Positions 23,514 through 28,630 of a DNA stretch of 28,630 nucleotides are shown here, piece after piece. Within the stretch, counting starts at the first letter, position 1. Each line of letters begins with the position of its first letter. Origin of the DNA: DATAWZ01 sp036266975 (GTDB lineage Bacteria; Actinomycetota; Thermoleophilia; Solirubrobacterales; Solirubrobacteraceae); NCBI GenBank assembly GCA_036266975.1, contig DATAWZ010000084.1:1-28630 (forward strand). The letters run 5' to 3'. A program made the translations under genes and the position numbers. The notes beneath the pieces were generated by a model. The model saw only the letters and a program-made list of their open reading frames with translations. It was not told where the DNA came from and ran no database searches.

Positions 23514-23673
23514 TGGTGCCTCCGGTAAATCCGGTCGTCGATTCGCGAGCGAAAATCGAGCATGGCCAGGACGCAGGGAGCCGGAATAGCAGCGCTATTT
23601 CGGCTCCCGAGGACGCCGCCAGGCGAAGATTTGCAGCCGCGAAGCGGAGCGGATCTACCGGAGGTGCCACTAG
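23510..23673. mobile_element. Long imperfect palindrome with CTAG at both ends; candidate MITE-like element
   Basis: The 164-bp segment is self-complementary along its whole length, with the centre at 23592. The core is a 15-bp stem (23576-23590 with 23594-23608, one mismatch; GGGAGCC...GGCTCCC) with loop AGC. The outer 25 bases pair with 21 matches (CTAGTGG then CTCCGGTA and ATCCG common to both arms), and the middle pairs at roughly 70-75% with small gaps (TTCGCG, AAATC). Each end is CTAG. The left CTAG holds the TAG stop of the GDPD gene and the right one holds the stop of the convergent secreted-protein gene. No coding sequence fits inside. It could act as a bidirectional terminator whatever its origin. 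Confidence 0.6.
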
Positions 23674-24245
23674 CCGCTGGAGCTCGTCGTCGATCCGATC
23701 GTGCAGCTCGCCGCGCTGTAGTTGCGCGGGTCCGAGCCCACGGGCGAGGCATGCCCGGCGAGGGTGTGCACGTGTGCCATGACGTCGACCTTGCCGCCCT
23801 GGCGCCACTCGAACCCGACCGCGCCGCGCAGCACGTAGGTCTGGCCCGCGGCGGGCTTGAACACGAAGCTGCGCCCGCCCTCCAGGGCCTTGTCGGTCGC
23901 CGGCCCGATCTTCACGTACCCCGAGTCGGCCTGCGTGGAGTTCAGCCACTGGCCGGTCGTCGTGTCCTCGTACTGCACGCGGAACTGCATGTACATCTCC
24001 TGCCCCTTCTTGCCGTCGCCCGGCATCGAGGCGCGGATCCCGATCGTGTCGGGCTGGTTCTTGGGGCTGCACACGTCGACGGTCGCCCACAGCGCCTTGG
24101 ACTTGGTCACCGGGGGCGCCTTCTTGGCCGGCTCCTTGCTCGATGGGGTCTTGGCCGTGCCCGTGGCGCCGGTGGCCGTCGCCGCGCTGAGCGCCGCCAG
24201 CAGCACGGTCGCCGCGCCGAGCGCGGCGCCTCGTCGGAAGGGCAT
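23670..24245 (-). CDS. Secreted protein of unknown function
   Basis: A 191-residue protein with a Sec signal peptide (basic MPFRRG, hydrophobic core to about residue 24, small residues ATGATG for cleavage), then a Lys/Pro/Ser-rich stretch (about 28-48) and a probably beta-rich domain (about 50-191) containing WATVDVC, EMYMQFRVQYEDTTTGQW and VGFEW. Two cysteines (about 59 and 182) may form a disulfide. No family is recognised. It lies divergent from the Crp/Fnr gene and has a TAGGCT box six bases before its ATG. Its stop codon is within the right end of the palindromic element. Confidence 0.75.
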   Translation of the reverse strand: MPFRRGAALGAATVLLAALSAATATGATGTAKTPSSKEPAKKAPPVTKSKALWATVDVCSPKNQPDTIGIRASMPGDGKKGQEMYMQFRVQYEDTTTGQWLNSTQADSGYVKIGPATDKALEGGRSFVFKPAAGQTYVLRGAVGFEWRQGGKVDVMAHVHTLAGHASPVGSDPRNYSAASCTIGSTTSSSG

Positions 24246-24251
24246 GGGGCC

Positions 24252-24257
24252 AGCCTA
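24252..24257 (-). promoter_or_regulatory. -10 box of the secreted-protein gene
   Basis: TAGGCT on the minus strand six bases before the ATG at 24245, no Shine-Dalgarno; a leaderless transcript is predicted. Confidence 0.5.
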
Positions 24258-24266
24258 GCGGCGTGG

Positions 24267-24272
24267 GATACT
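24267..24272 (+). promoter_or_regulatory. Candidate -10 box of the Crp/Fnr gene
   Basis: GATACT lies ten bases before a GTG at 24283 that opens a short reading frame leading into the regulator gene. Confidence 0.35.
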
Positions 24273-24282
24273 CAGCCCGGCC

Positions 24283-24318
24283 GTGTCGGAGCCTCGCCCT
24301 CAGGCTGCAGATCGATGA
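24283..24318 (+). other. Possible 11-codon leader peptide overlapping the Crp/Fnr start
   Basis: A GTG-started frame encodes VSEPRPQADR-type residues (11 codons) and stops at a TGA that overlaps the regulator's ATG as ATGA. The regulator ATG has no ribosome site of its own, so reinitiation after the leader peptide would explain its translation. This is inference from layout only. Confidence 0.3.
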
Positions 24319-25004
24319 AAGCGCCGGACGGCGAGTCGGTCGCCGCCCTGTTGGCACAGGTGCCGGTCTTCTCCACGCTCGCCCCGGCCGAGCTCGAGCC
24401 GATCGCGCAGCTGGCCGTTCCGCGCGAGTACGCCGCCGGCCAGGTCGTCTTCCGCGAGGGCGACTCGAGCGACACGTGTTACATCGTGCGCAGCGGACGC
24501 GCGCGGGCGGTGCGCGAGCACCGCGACGGGCGCTCGATCACCCTGGCCACGTTCGGGCCGGGGGACTTCTTCGGCGAGCTGGCGCTGTTCGAGGACGAGC
24601 ACCGGTCAGCCACCATCGAGGCGGTGCAGGACACCCAGGCGGTTGCGTTGCTCGGCGGCGACATGCGCCGGCTGCTCAGCACCCACCCCGGCCTGGCCAT
24701 GAAGATGCTCGCCGCGCTGGGACGCCGGCTGCGCGAGACCAACGAGCGGCTGACCGCGCAGTCCTTTCAGACCGTCCAGAGCCGCGTGGCCGGCGTGCTG
24801 CGCGAGCTCGTGCGCCAGGAGGACGCCGAGGCGAGCGACGTGCGCATCACCGCCACCCAGGCCGACCTGGCCAAGCTCGCCGGCTCCTCGCGTGAGTCGG
24901 CCAGCCGCTTCCTCGCCGTGCTCGAGCGGGCCGGGGTGATCACCCAGGGGCGGGGCCGCCTCATCGTCCACGAGCCCGCGGCCCTGGATCGCTATGTCTT
25001 CTGA
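24315..25004 (+). CDS. Crp/Fnr-family transcriptional regulator
   Basis: A 229-residue protein with an N-terminal cyclic-nucleotide-binding beta-roll (about 15-135) and a C-terminal winged helix (about 150-225). The phosphate-binding cassette is FFGELALFEDEHRSA (85-99), with Glu88, Arg97 and Ser98 as in cAMP-binding Crp. The long C-helix follows (about 115-150). The recognition HTH is TQADLAKLAGSSRESASRFL (181-200). Lack of N-terminal cysteines argues against an Fnr-type Fe-S sensor. It is predicted to be a global regulator responding to cAMP or a similar ligand. Its 3' end overlaps the start of the NUDIX gene by 11 bp, so the two are co-transcribed. Confidence 0.92.
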   Translation: MKAPDGESVAALLAQVPVFSTLAPAELEPIAQLAVPREYAAGQVVFREGDSSDTCYIVRSGRARAVREHRDGRSITLATFGPGDFFGELALFEDEHRSATIEAVQDTQAVALLGGDMRRLLSTHPGLAMKMLAALGRRLRETNERLTAQSFQTVQSRVAGVLRELVRQEDAEASDVRITATQADLAKLAGSSRESASRFLAVLERAGVITQGRGRLIVHEPAALDRYVF

Positions 25005-25437
25005 GCCGACGCGCTCCAAGGAGCTCTCGGCCGGCGGCGTGGTCGTGCGCGACGACCGCGAGGTCGTGGTCATCGTCCCCACCCGCCGCGCCTACGACGG
25101 CAGCAAGGTGCTCGCGCTGCCCAAGGGCCACGTCGACCCCGGGGAGTCGGCCGAGCAGGCGGCCACGCGCGAGGTGCGCGAGGAGACCGGGATCGAGGCC
25201 GATTTGCTCGAGCGGCTCGGGCAGGTGCGCTACTGGTACCGCCGGCAGGGCCGGCGAGTGCCCAAGGCGGTCGAGTTCTTCCTCTTCCGCTACCGGTCGG
25301 GCTCGACCGACGACCACGACGAGGAGGTCGAGGACGCGCATTGGCTGCCGATCGACGCCGCCGCGCGGGAGCTGACCTACGCCGGCGAGCGCGAGATGGT
25401 CGAGCGCGCTCTTTCCAGATTGCGGTCGGCCCGATAG
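24994..25437 (+). CDS. NUDIX hydrolase
   Basis: A 147-residue single-domain NUDIX protein. The full Nudix box runs from Gly45 to Ile67 (GHVDPGESAEQ... REVREETGI) with Glu51, Arg59, Glu60, Glu63 and Glu64 in place for magnesium binding. The preceding KVLALPKGHV and following KAVEFFLF and LTYAGEREM segments resemble actinobacterial MutT/Ap4A-type hydrolases. It cleaves a nucleoside diphosphate linked to another group; the precise substrate is open. The ATG lies inside the Crp/Fnr gene, 11 bp before its end. The TAG stop codon also forms the start of the TAGCCT box of the next gene. Confidence 0.9.
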   Translation: MSSEPTRSKELSAGGVVVRDDREVVVIVPTRRAYDGSKVLALPKGHVDPGESAEQAATREVREETGIEADLLERLGQVRYWYRRQGRRVPKAVEFFLFRYRSGSTDDHDEEVEDAHWLPIDAAARELTYAGEREMVERALSRLRSAR

Positions 25438-25440
25438 CCT
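25435..25440 (+). promoter_or_regulatory. -10 box of the ASCH-domain gene, formed on the NUDIX stop codon
   Basis: TAGCCT begins with the TAG stop of the NUDIX gene and ends eight bases before the GTG at 25449; no ribosome site. Confidence 0.4.
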
Positions 25441-25448
25441 GCCTTCGC

Positions 25449-25847
25449 GTGCAGGTCCTCAACTTCTACTCAACGATCTTCGCCGACGAGCTCAAGCGGG
25501 GCCGCAAGACGGCCACGATCCGCCTCGGCGACAAGTCGCACAAGTACCGCAAGAACCAGGCGGTGCTCGTGACCATCGGCTACCAGCACTCGCCGCGCGA
25601 GAAGATCTTCGACGCCGTGATCGACACCGTCGAGGTGCTGCGCCTCAAGGACGTCTCGCCGCGCGACATCAAGCACGACAACCCCGAGTTTCGCCGCCAC
25701 GAGGAGCTGATCCACTTCCTCGAGCAGATCTACGGGCGGCCGGTGACGACGGAGGACGTGGTCACCGTCGTGCGCTTCTCGCCGATCCTCGATAAGCCCG
25801 CCGGGATGTCCGAGGCCATGCGCGGCTTCGGTGGCGCCCAGAATTAG
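25449..25847 (+). CDS. ASCH-domain protein
   Basis: A 132-residue protein with an ASCH (ASC-1 homology) PUA-like barrel. The opening VLNFYSTIFADELKRGRKTATIRLG carries the family K-x-G-x-K-x-x-T-x-R pattern (Lys16, Gly18, Lys20, Thr23, Arg25). It is followed by a strand-rich core ending in VVTVVRFSPI. ASCH proteins bind RNA or modified nucleosides; the small YqfB type is an N4-acetylcytidine amidohydrolase, but this protein is longer and the match to that enzyme is not close enough to claim. The GTG start agrees with a -10 box eight bases upstream. It lies between the NUDIX gene and groES. Confidence 0.75.
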   Translation: MQVLNFYSTIFADELKRGRKTATIRLGDKSHKYRKNQAVLVTIGYQHSPREKIFDAVIDTVEVLRLKDVSPRDIKHDNPEFRRHEELIHFLEQIYGRPVTTEDVVTVVRFSPILDKPAGMSEAMRGFGGAQN

Positions 25848-25875
25848 CGCCCGCGGCGTCTACGGTGTGACGATT

Positions 25876-25902
25876 TTGGCACTCTCGGGGTGAGAGTGCC
25901 AA
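25876..25902. promoter_or_regulatory. CIRCE operator 1 (HrcA binding site)
   Basis: TTGGCACTC-N9-GAGTGCCAA, a perfect inverted repeat matching the CIRCE consensus TTAGCACTC-N9-GAGTGCTAA except for one symmetric change. It lies just upstream of the groESL -35 box. HrcA is not encoded in the window. Confidence 0.93.
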
Positions 25903-25909
25903 TCTCCCC

Positions 25910-25937
25910 TTGACCGTCGCTCGCGACCGGCTATATT
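25910..25937 (+). promoter_or_regulatory. groESL promoter
   Basis: -35 TTGACC (25910-25915) and -10 TATATT (25932-25937) with a 16-bp spacer, the best housekeeping sigma-70 promoter in the window. The start point is expected near 25944, between the two CIRCE operators. Confidence 0.85.
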
Positions 25938-25949
25938 GAGCCAGACTCG

Positions 25950-25976
25950 TTGGCACTCGCGCCATGAGAGTGCCAA
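25950..25976. promoter_or_regulatory. CIRCE operator 2 (HrcA binding site)
   Basis: TTGGCACTC-N9-GAGTGCCAA with the same arms as operator 1 and a different 9-base spacer. It lies just downstream of the predicted groESL start point, so HrcA would block initiation or early elongation and is released on heat shock. Confidence 0.95.
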
Positions 25977-26035
25977 CAAACGCCCCGGGCGGCCAGCGCC
26001 GTCCCATTGTTTAACCACCCTGGAGGTCCAACGTC

Positions 26036-26323
26036 ATGAAGCTCAAGCCCCTGGGCGATCGACTGATCGTGCGGGCGATCGAGGAGGAGGAGACCACGGC
26101 GAGTGGACTCGTTCTGCCCGACACCGCCAAGGAGAAGCCGCAGAAGGGGAAGGTCCTGGCCGTCGGCGACGGCAAGATCGACGACGACGGCAAGCGCATC
26201 CCGCTCGACGTCGCCGAAGGTGACGAGGTGCTGTACAGCAAGTACGGCGGCACCGAGATCAAGGTCGACGGTGAGGAGCTGCTCGTGCTGCGCGAGTCCG
26301 ATGTCCTCGCCAAGGTCCAGTAG
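26036..26323 (+). CDS. groES: Co-chaperonin GroES
   Basis: A 95-residue GroES with the normal start KLKPLGDRLIVRAIEEEE, the mobile-loop region (TASGLVLPDTAKEKPQKG, about 21-38), the GKIDDDGKRIPLDV segment and the final strand EELLVLRESDVLAKVQ. It caps the GroEL cylinder and helps ATP-dependent folding in the cytosol. A strong Shine-Dalgarno GGAGG (26022-26026) lies nine bases before the ATG. It is first in the groES-groEL operon under the double CIRCE control. Confidence 0.97.
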   Translation: MKLKPLGDRLIVRAIEEEETTASGLVLPDTAKEKPQKGKVLAVGDGKIDDDGKRIPLDVAEGDEVLYSKYGGTEIKVDGEELLVLRESDVLAKVQ

Positions 26324-26356
26324 CGACCGCCACCCACTTAGGAGAACAGAACGCAA

Positions 26357-27988
26357 ATGGCTCACAAGGAACTCAAGTACGAGGCGGAGGCGCGCAAGGC
26401 TCTCGAGGCCGGCGTCGACGCCGTCGCCAACGCGGTCAAGGTGACCCTTGGCCCCAAGGGACGCTACGTCGTCCTGGACAAGAAGTTCGGCGCCCCCACG
26501 ATCACGAACGACGGCGTGACGATCGCCCGTGAGATCGAGGTCGAGGACGTCTTCGAGAATCAGGGCGCCCAGCTGGTGCGCGAGGTGGCCACCGCCACCA
26601 ACGACGTCGCCGGCGACGGGACGACGACGGCGACCGTGCTCGCGCAGATCATCGTTCGCCAGGGCCTGAAGAACGTGGCCGCCGGCGCCAACCCGCTCGG
26701 GCTCAAGCGCGGCATCGAGCGCGCGGTCGAGCAGGTCGTGGCCAACATCAAGTCGCAGTCCAAGGAAGTCTCGGGCAAGGACCAGATCGCCCGCGTGGCC
26801 ACCATCTCGGCCGGCGACGACGACATCGGCGACGTGATCGCCGACGCGATCGAGAAGGTCGGCAAGGACGGCGTGGTCAACGTCGAAGAGGGCCAGACCT
26901 TTGGTATGGACCTCGAGTTCACCGAGGGCATGCAGTTCGACAAGGGCTACATCTCGCCCTACATGGTCACCGACCAGGACCGCATGGAGGCCGTCCTGGA
27001 GGATCCCTACATCCTCATCGCCAACCAGAAGATCGGCTCGGTGCGCGACGTGCTGCCGGTCCTGGAGGCCGTGATCCAGTCGGGTAAGCCGCTGCTGATC
27101 ATCGCCGAGGACGTCGAGGGCGAGTCCCTGGCGACCCTGGTGGTCAACAAGCTGCGCGGGACGTTCACCGGCGTGGCCGTCAAGGCCCCCGGGTTCGGCG
27201 ACCGTCGCAAGCGCATGCTCGAGGACATCGCGATCCTCACCAACGGTGAGGTCATCACCGAGGAGATGGGCCTCAAGCTCGAGAACACGCAGGTCTCGCA
27301 GCTCGGCCGGGCCCGCCGCGTCGTCGTGGCGAAGGACACCACCACGATCGTCGACGGCGCCGGTGACGGGGCCGCGATCAAGGGCCGCATCAACCAGATC
27401 AAGTCCGAGATCGACAGCACCGACTCGGACTTCGACCGCGAGAAGCTCCAGGAGCGGCTGGCCAAGCTCTCCGGCGGCGTGGCGGTGGTCAAGGTCGGCG
27501 CAGCCACCGAGACCGAGATGAAGGAGAAGAAGCATCGCGTCGAGGACGCGCTGCAGGCGACCCGGGCTGCCCTCGAGGAGGGCATCGTCCCCGGTGGCGG
27601 CGTGGCGCTGCTGCAGGCGGCGAGCGCGGTCAAGGTCGACGAGATCGAGATCGACGATGAGAAGACCGGGGCGCGCATCGTTCTGCGTGCGCTGGAGGAG
27701 CCGCTCCGTCAGATCGCCGAGAACGCCGGTCTGGAGGGTTCGGTCGTCGTCAACGACGTCCGCAAGGCCAAGAAGGGCCACGGCCTGAACGCCGCGACCA
27801 ACGAGGTCGTCGACCTCGTCGCCGCCGGCGTCATCGACCCGGCCATGGTCACCCGCTCGGCGCTGCAGAACGCCGCGTCGATCGCCAAGAACATCCTCAC
27901 CACCGAGGCGATCGTCGCCGAGGTCCCGGACAAGGATGGCGGCGGCGGCGGTGGCGGCGGCATGCCCGATATGTCGGGGATGATGTAG
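26357..27988 (+). CDS. groEL: Chaperonin GroEL
   Basis: A 543-residue chaperonin of standard length. Signatures include KVTLGPKGRYVVLDKKFGAPTI near the N-terminus, the ATP motif DVAGDGTTTATVLA (about 86-99), the GVAVVKVGAATETEMKEKK segment in the intermediate domain, and EEGIVPGGGVALL. The C-terminus ends in a glycine stretch followed by MPDMSGMM, the bacterial GGM-type tail. AGGAG (26340-26344) is the ribosome site. The gene is 33 bases after groES and ends before a strong hairpin. This copy sits with groES and CIRCE sites; a second groEL, common in actinobacteria, would lie elsewhere. Confidence 0.98.
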   Translation: MAHKELKYEAEARKALEAGVDAVANAVKVTLGPKGRYVVLDKKFGAPTITNDGVTIAREIEVEDVFENQGAQLVREVATATNDVAGDGTTTATVLAQIIVRQGLKNVAAGANPLGLKRGIERAVEQVVANIKSQSKEVSGKDQIARVATISAGDDDIGDVIADAIEKVGKDGVVNVEEGQTFGMDLEFTEGMQFDKGYISPYMVTDQDRMEAVLEDPYILIANQKIGSVRDVLPVLEAVIQSGKPLLIIAEDVEGESLATLVVNKLRGTFTGVAVKAPGFGDRRKRMLEDIAILTNGEVITEEMGLKLENTQVSQLGRARRVVVAKDTTTIVDGAGDGAAIKGRINQIKSEIDSTDSDFDREKLQERLAKLSGGVAVVKVGAATETEMKEKKHRVEDALQATRAALEEGIVPGGGVALLQAASAVKVDEIEIDDEKTGARIVLRALEEPLRQIAENAGLEGSVVVNDVRKAKKGHGLNAATNEVVDLVAAGVIDPAMVTRSALQNAASIAKNILTTEAIVAEVPDKDGGGGGGGGMPDMSGMM

Positions 27989-28020
27989 GCCGCGCACTTC
28001 TGCGCAACCACTGTTTCGGC

Positions 28021-28047
28021 GAGGGGCCCGGCAACGCCGGGCCCCTC
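28021..28047 (+). terminator. Hairpin terminator after groEL
   Basis: Perfect 12-bp stem GAGGGGCCCGGC / GCCGGGCCCCTC with an AAC loop, 32 bases after the groEL stop. No T-run follows, as is usual in high-GC actinobacteria. Because the next gene converges on it from the other side, it can serve both. Confidence 0.8.
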
Positions 28048-28083
28048 AGTCGTGCAGGGCCTGCAGGGCCGACCGAGGGGCGC

Positions 28084-28452
28084 TCAGGCGCCGTGCACGA
28101 TGGCGACCTTGACCTTGCCCTTGGTGCAGGTCTGTGAGAGCACCCTGAAGCCGCCTCCGGCGATGTTCTGCTTGACGGAGTTGCAGGTGTAGCCCTGCAC
28201 CTTCGACTTGGTGTAGGTGTTCAGCTTCGCGTAGCTGTCGGCCACCGAGGTGGCCTTCGAGCAGCTCACCTTGCCGGACTTGATCACGGCGTGCTCGTAG
28301 GCCGGCCCGCCGCCGCCGCCGGTGTCGGGCTCGATGAACTTGCCGCACGCGTCGGTCTTGGCGATGGCCGCCGCCGGCAGTGCCGCGAGGCCGCCGACTA
28401 CGCAGGTGAGGGCGAACGCCGTCGCCGAGCGCCGGCCGCTCGTTGTGCTCAT
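28084..28452 (-). CDS. Small secreted protein of unknown function
   Basis: A 122-residue protein with a Sec signal peptide (RR near the N-terminus, hydrophobic core, AAAIA cleavage region at about residue 30). The mature part of about 90 residues has a glycine run (GGGGG) and cysteines near positions 36, 64, 85 and 105, which suggests disulfides. The pattern is like a small extracytoplasmic domain, but no family is recognised. The ATG has a clear ribosome site AAGGAG six bases upstream. A TAATGT -10 box lies further up, giving a leader of about 27 bases. It converges on groEL across the shared hairpin. Confidence 0.78.
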   Translation of the reverse strand: MSTTSGRRSATAFALTCVVGGLAALPAAAIAKTDACGKFIEPDTGGGGGPAYEHAVIKSGKVSCSKATSVADSYAKLNTYTKSKVQGYTCNSVKQNIAGGGFRVLSQTCTKGKVKVAIVHGA

Positions 28453-28485
28453 GGGGTGCTCCTTCGCTTGTGGGAGGGTGGGCGC

Positions 28486-28491
28486 ACATTA
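28486..28491 (-). promoter_or_regulatory. -10 box of the small secreted protein gene
   Basis: TAATGT on the minus strand; the start point would be near 28479 and the leader carries the AAGGAG ribosome site. Confidence 0.45.
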
Positions 28492-28517
28492 CCCGCGGCC
28501 TGCCAGCATGAGCAGCA

Positions 28518-28630
28518 TTGTTCTCGCGCCAACCGGGCCGCTGTCCCAACTGCGGCGAGCGGGTCTCTCCGTTCGCGGCCGGCTGCGCGCTGTGCGGCGC
28601 CGACCTGCCCGTCGGCCCGGCGCGACACCC
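28518..28630 (+). CDS. Zinc-ribbon protein, N-terminal fragment at window edge
   Basis: The frame reads FSRQPGRCPNCGERVSPFAA then GCALCGADLPVG, that is CPNCG and CALCG separated by nine residues, a classic zinc ribbon. An in-frame stop at 28509-28511 leaves TTG at 28518 as the only early start codon; no ATG or GTG is available. A different frame has an ATG at 28509 but gives Arg-rich sequence without the cysteine pairs, so I reject it. The rest of the gene, probably a membrane or regulatory domain, is outside the window. Confidence 0.5.
   Translation, partial: MFSRQPGRCPNCGERVSPFAAGCALCGADLPVGPARH

Noticed and set aside
27946..27966. GGC repeats at the groEL 3' end as a separate repeat element
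   Set aside because: They encode the normal glycine-rich GroEL tail.
28509..28630. ATG-started frame at 28509
   Set aside because: It yields Arg-rich sequence without a motif, whereas another frame has two CxxCG pairs of a zinc ribbon.
1..28630. CRISPR arrays, tRNA, rRNA or riboswitches
   Set aside because: I found no regular repeat-spacer arrays, no cloverleaf-like sequence with tRNA consensus and no known riboswitch core by eye; a covariance-model search could still show something faint.

Overview
The window is very GC-rich, densely packed bacterial chromosome. I infer a member of the Actinomycetota, plausibly the Thermoleophilia/Solirubrobacterales line. The reasons are GTG starts at many genes, a fused PafBC-type WYL regulator, an ECF sigma factor followed by a CU044_5270-type membrane protein, an Lhr helicase near an Nei2-type glycosylase, a kinase with a DUF6636-like ectodomain, and widespread leaderless promoters. 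The taxon is inferred from gene content only. No rRNA, tRNA, CRISPR array, phage gene or transposase gene was seen. No gene-free stretch exceeds about 200 bases.

Layout. 1-3738: a partial short-chain dehydrogenase (minus), a YhaM-like OB-fold/HD nuclease and a PafB-PafC fusion. 3815-7052: a small PPOX flavin/F420 protein converges on a minus-strand pair, a transmembrane Ser/Thr kinase and a DUF2235 alpha/beta hydrolase. 7113-10038: a tightly overlapping dTDP-sugar operon rmlA-rmlD-rmlB without rmlC, divergent from the kinase. 10031-12637: a lipoprotein, a small membrane protein, and an ECF sigma factor with its membrane partner. 12651-15166: type-5 uracil-DNA glycosylase, cytochrome P450 and a PEBP protein. 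15351-23513: full-length Lhr helicase, trans-aconitate methyltransferase, a GlcD-type FAD oxidase, an Nei-type glycosylase and a GDPD-like protein. 23670-25847: a secreted protein, Crp/Fnr regulator, NUDIX hydrolase and ASCH protein. 25876-27988: groES-groEL under two CIRCE operators. 27989-28630: terminator, a small secreted protein and the start of a zinc-ribbon gene.

How the parts work together. Three base-excision or lesion-processing genes (udgB, lhr, nei) lie within 10 kb, and a DNA-damage-type regulator (PafBC) is also in the window. Envelope functions (kinase, hydrolase, rhamnose-type sugar synthesis, lipoprotein, ECF sigma pair) cluster at 4-12.6 kb. About a dozen genes have a TANNNT -10 box placed 6-10 bases before the start codon and no Shine-Dalgarno, so their mRNAs should be leaderless. 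groES, groEL, the PEBP gene, the CU044_5270 gene and the small secreted protein near 28.4 kb have Shine-Dalgarno sites instead.

The most unusual object is a 164-bp imperfect palindrome at 23510-23673. It is bounded by CTAG at both ends and separates two convergent genes whose TAG stop codons lie exactly in those CTAGs. This looks like a small non-autonomous mobile element inserted into a shared CTAG. A second lead is a sequence shared by the ECF sigma promoter and the PEBP gene promoter, which suggests a small ECF regulon.
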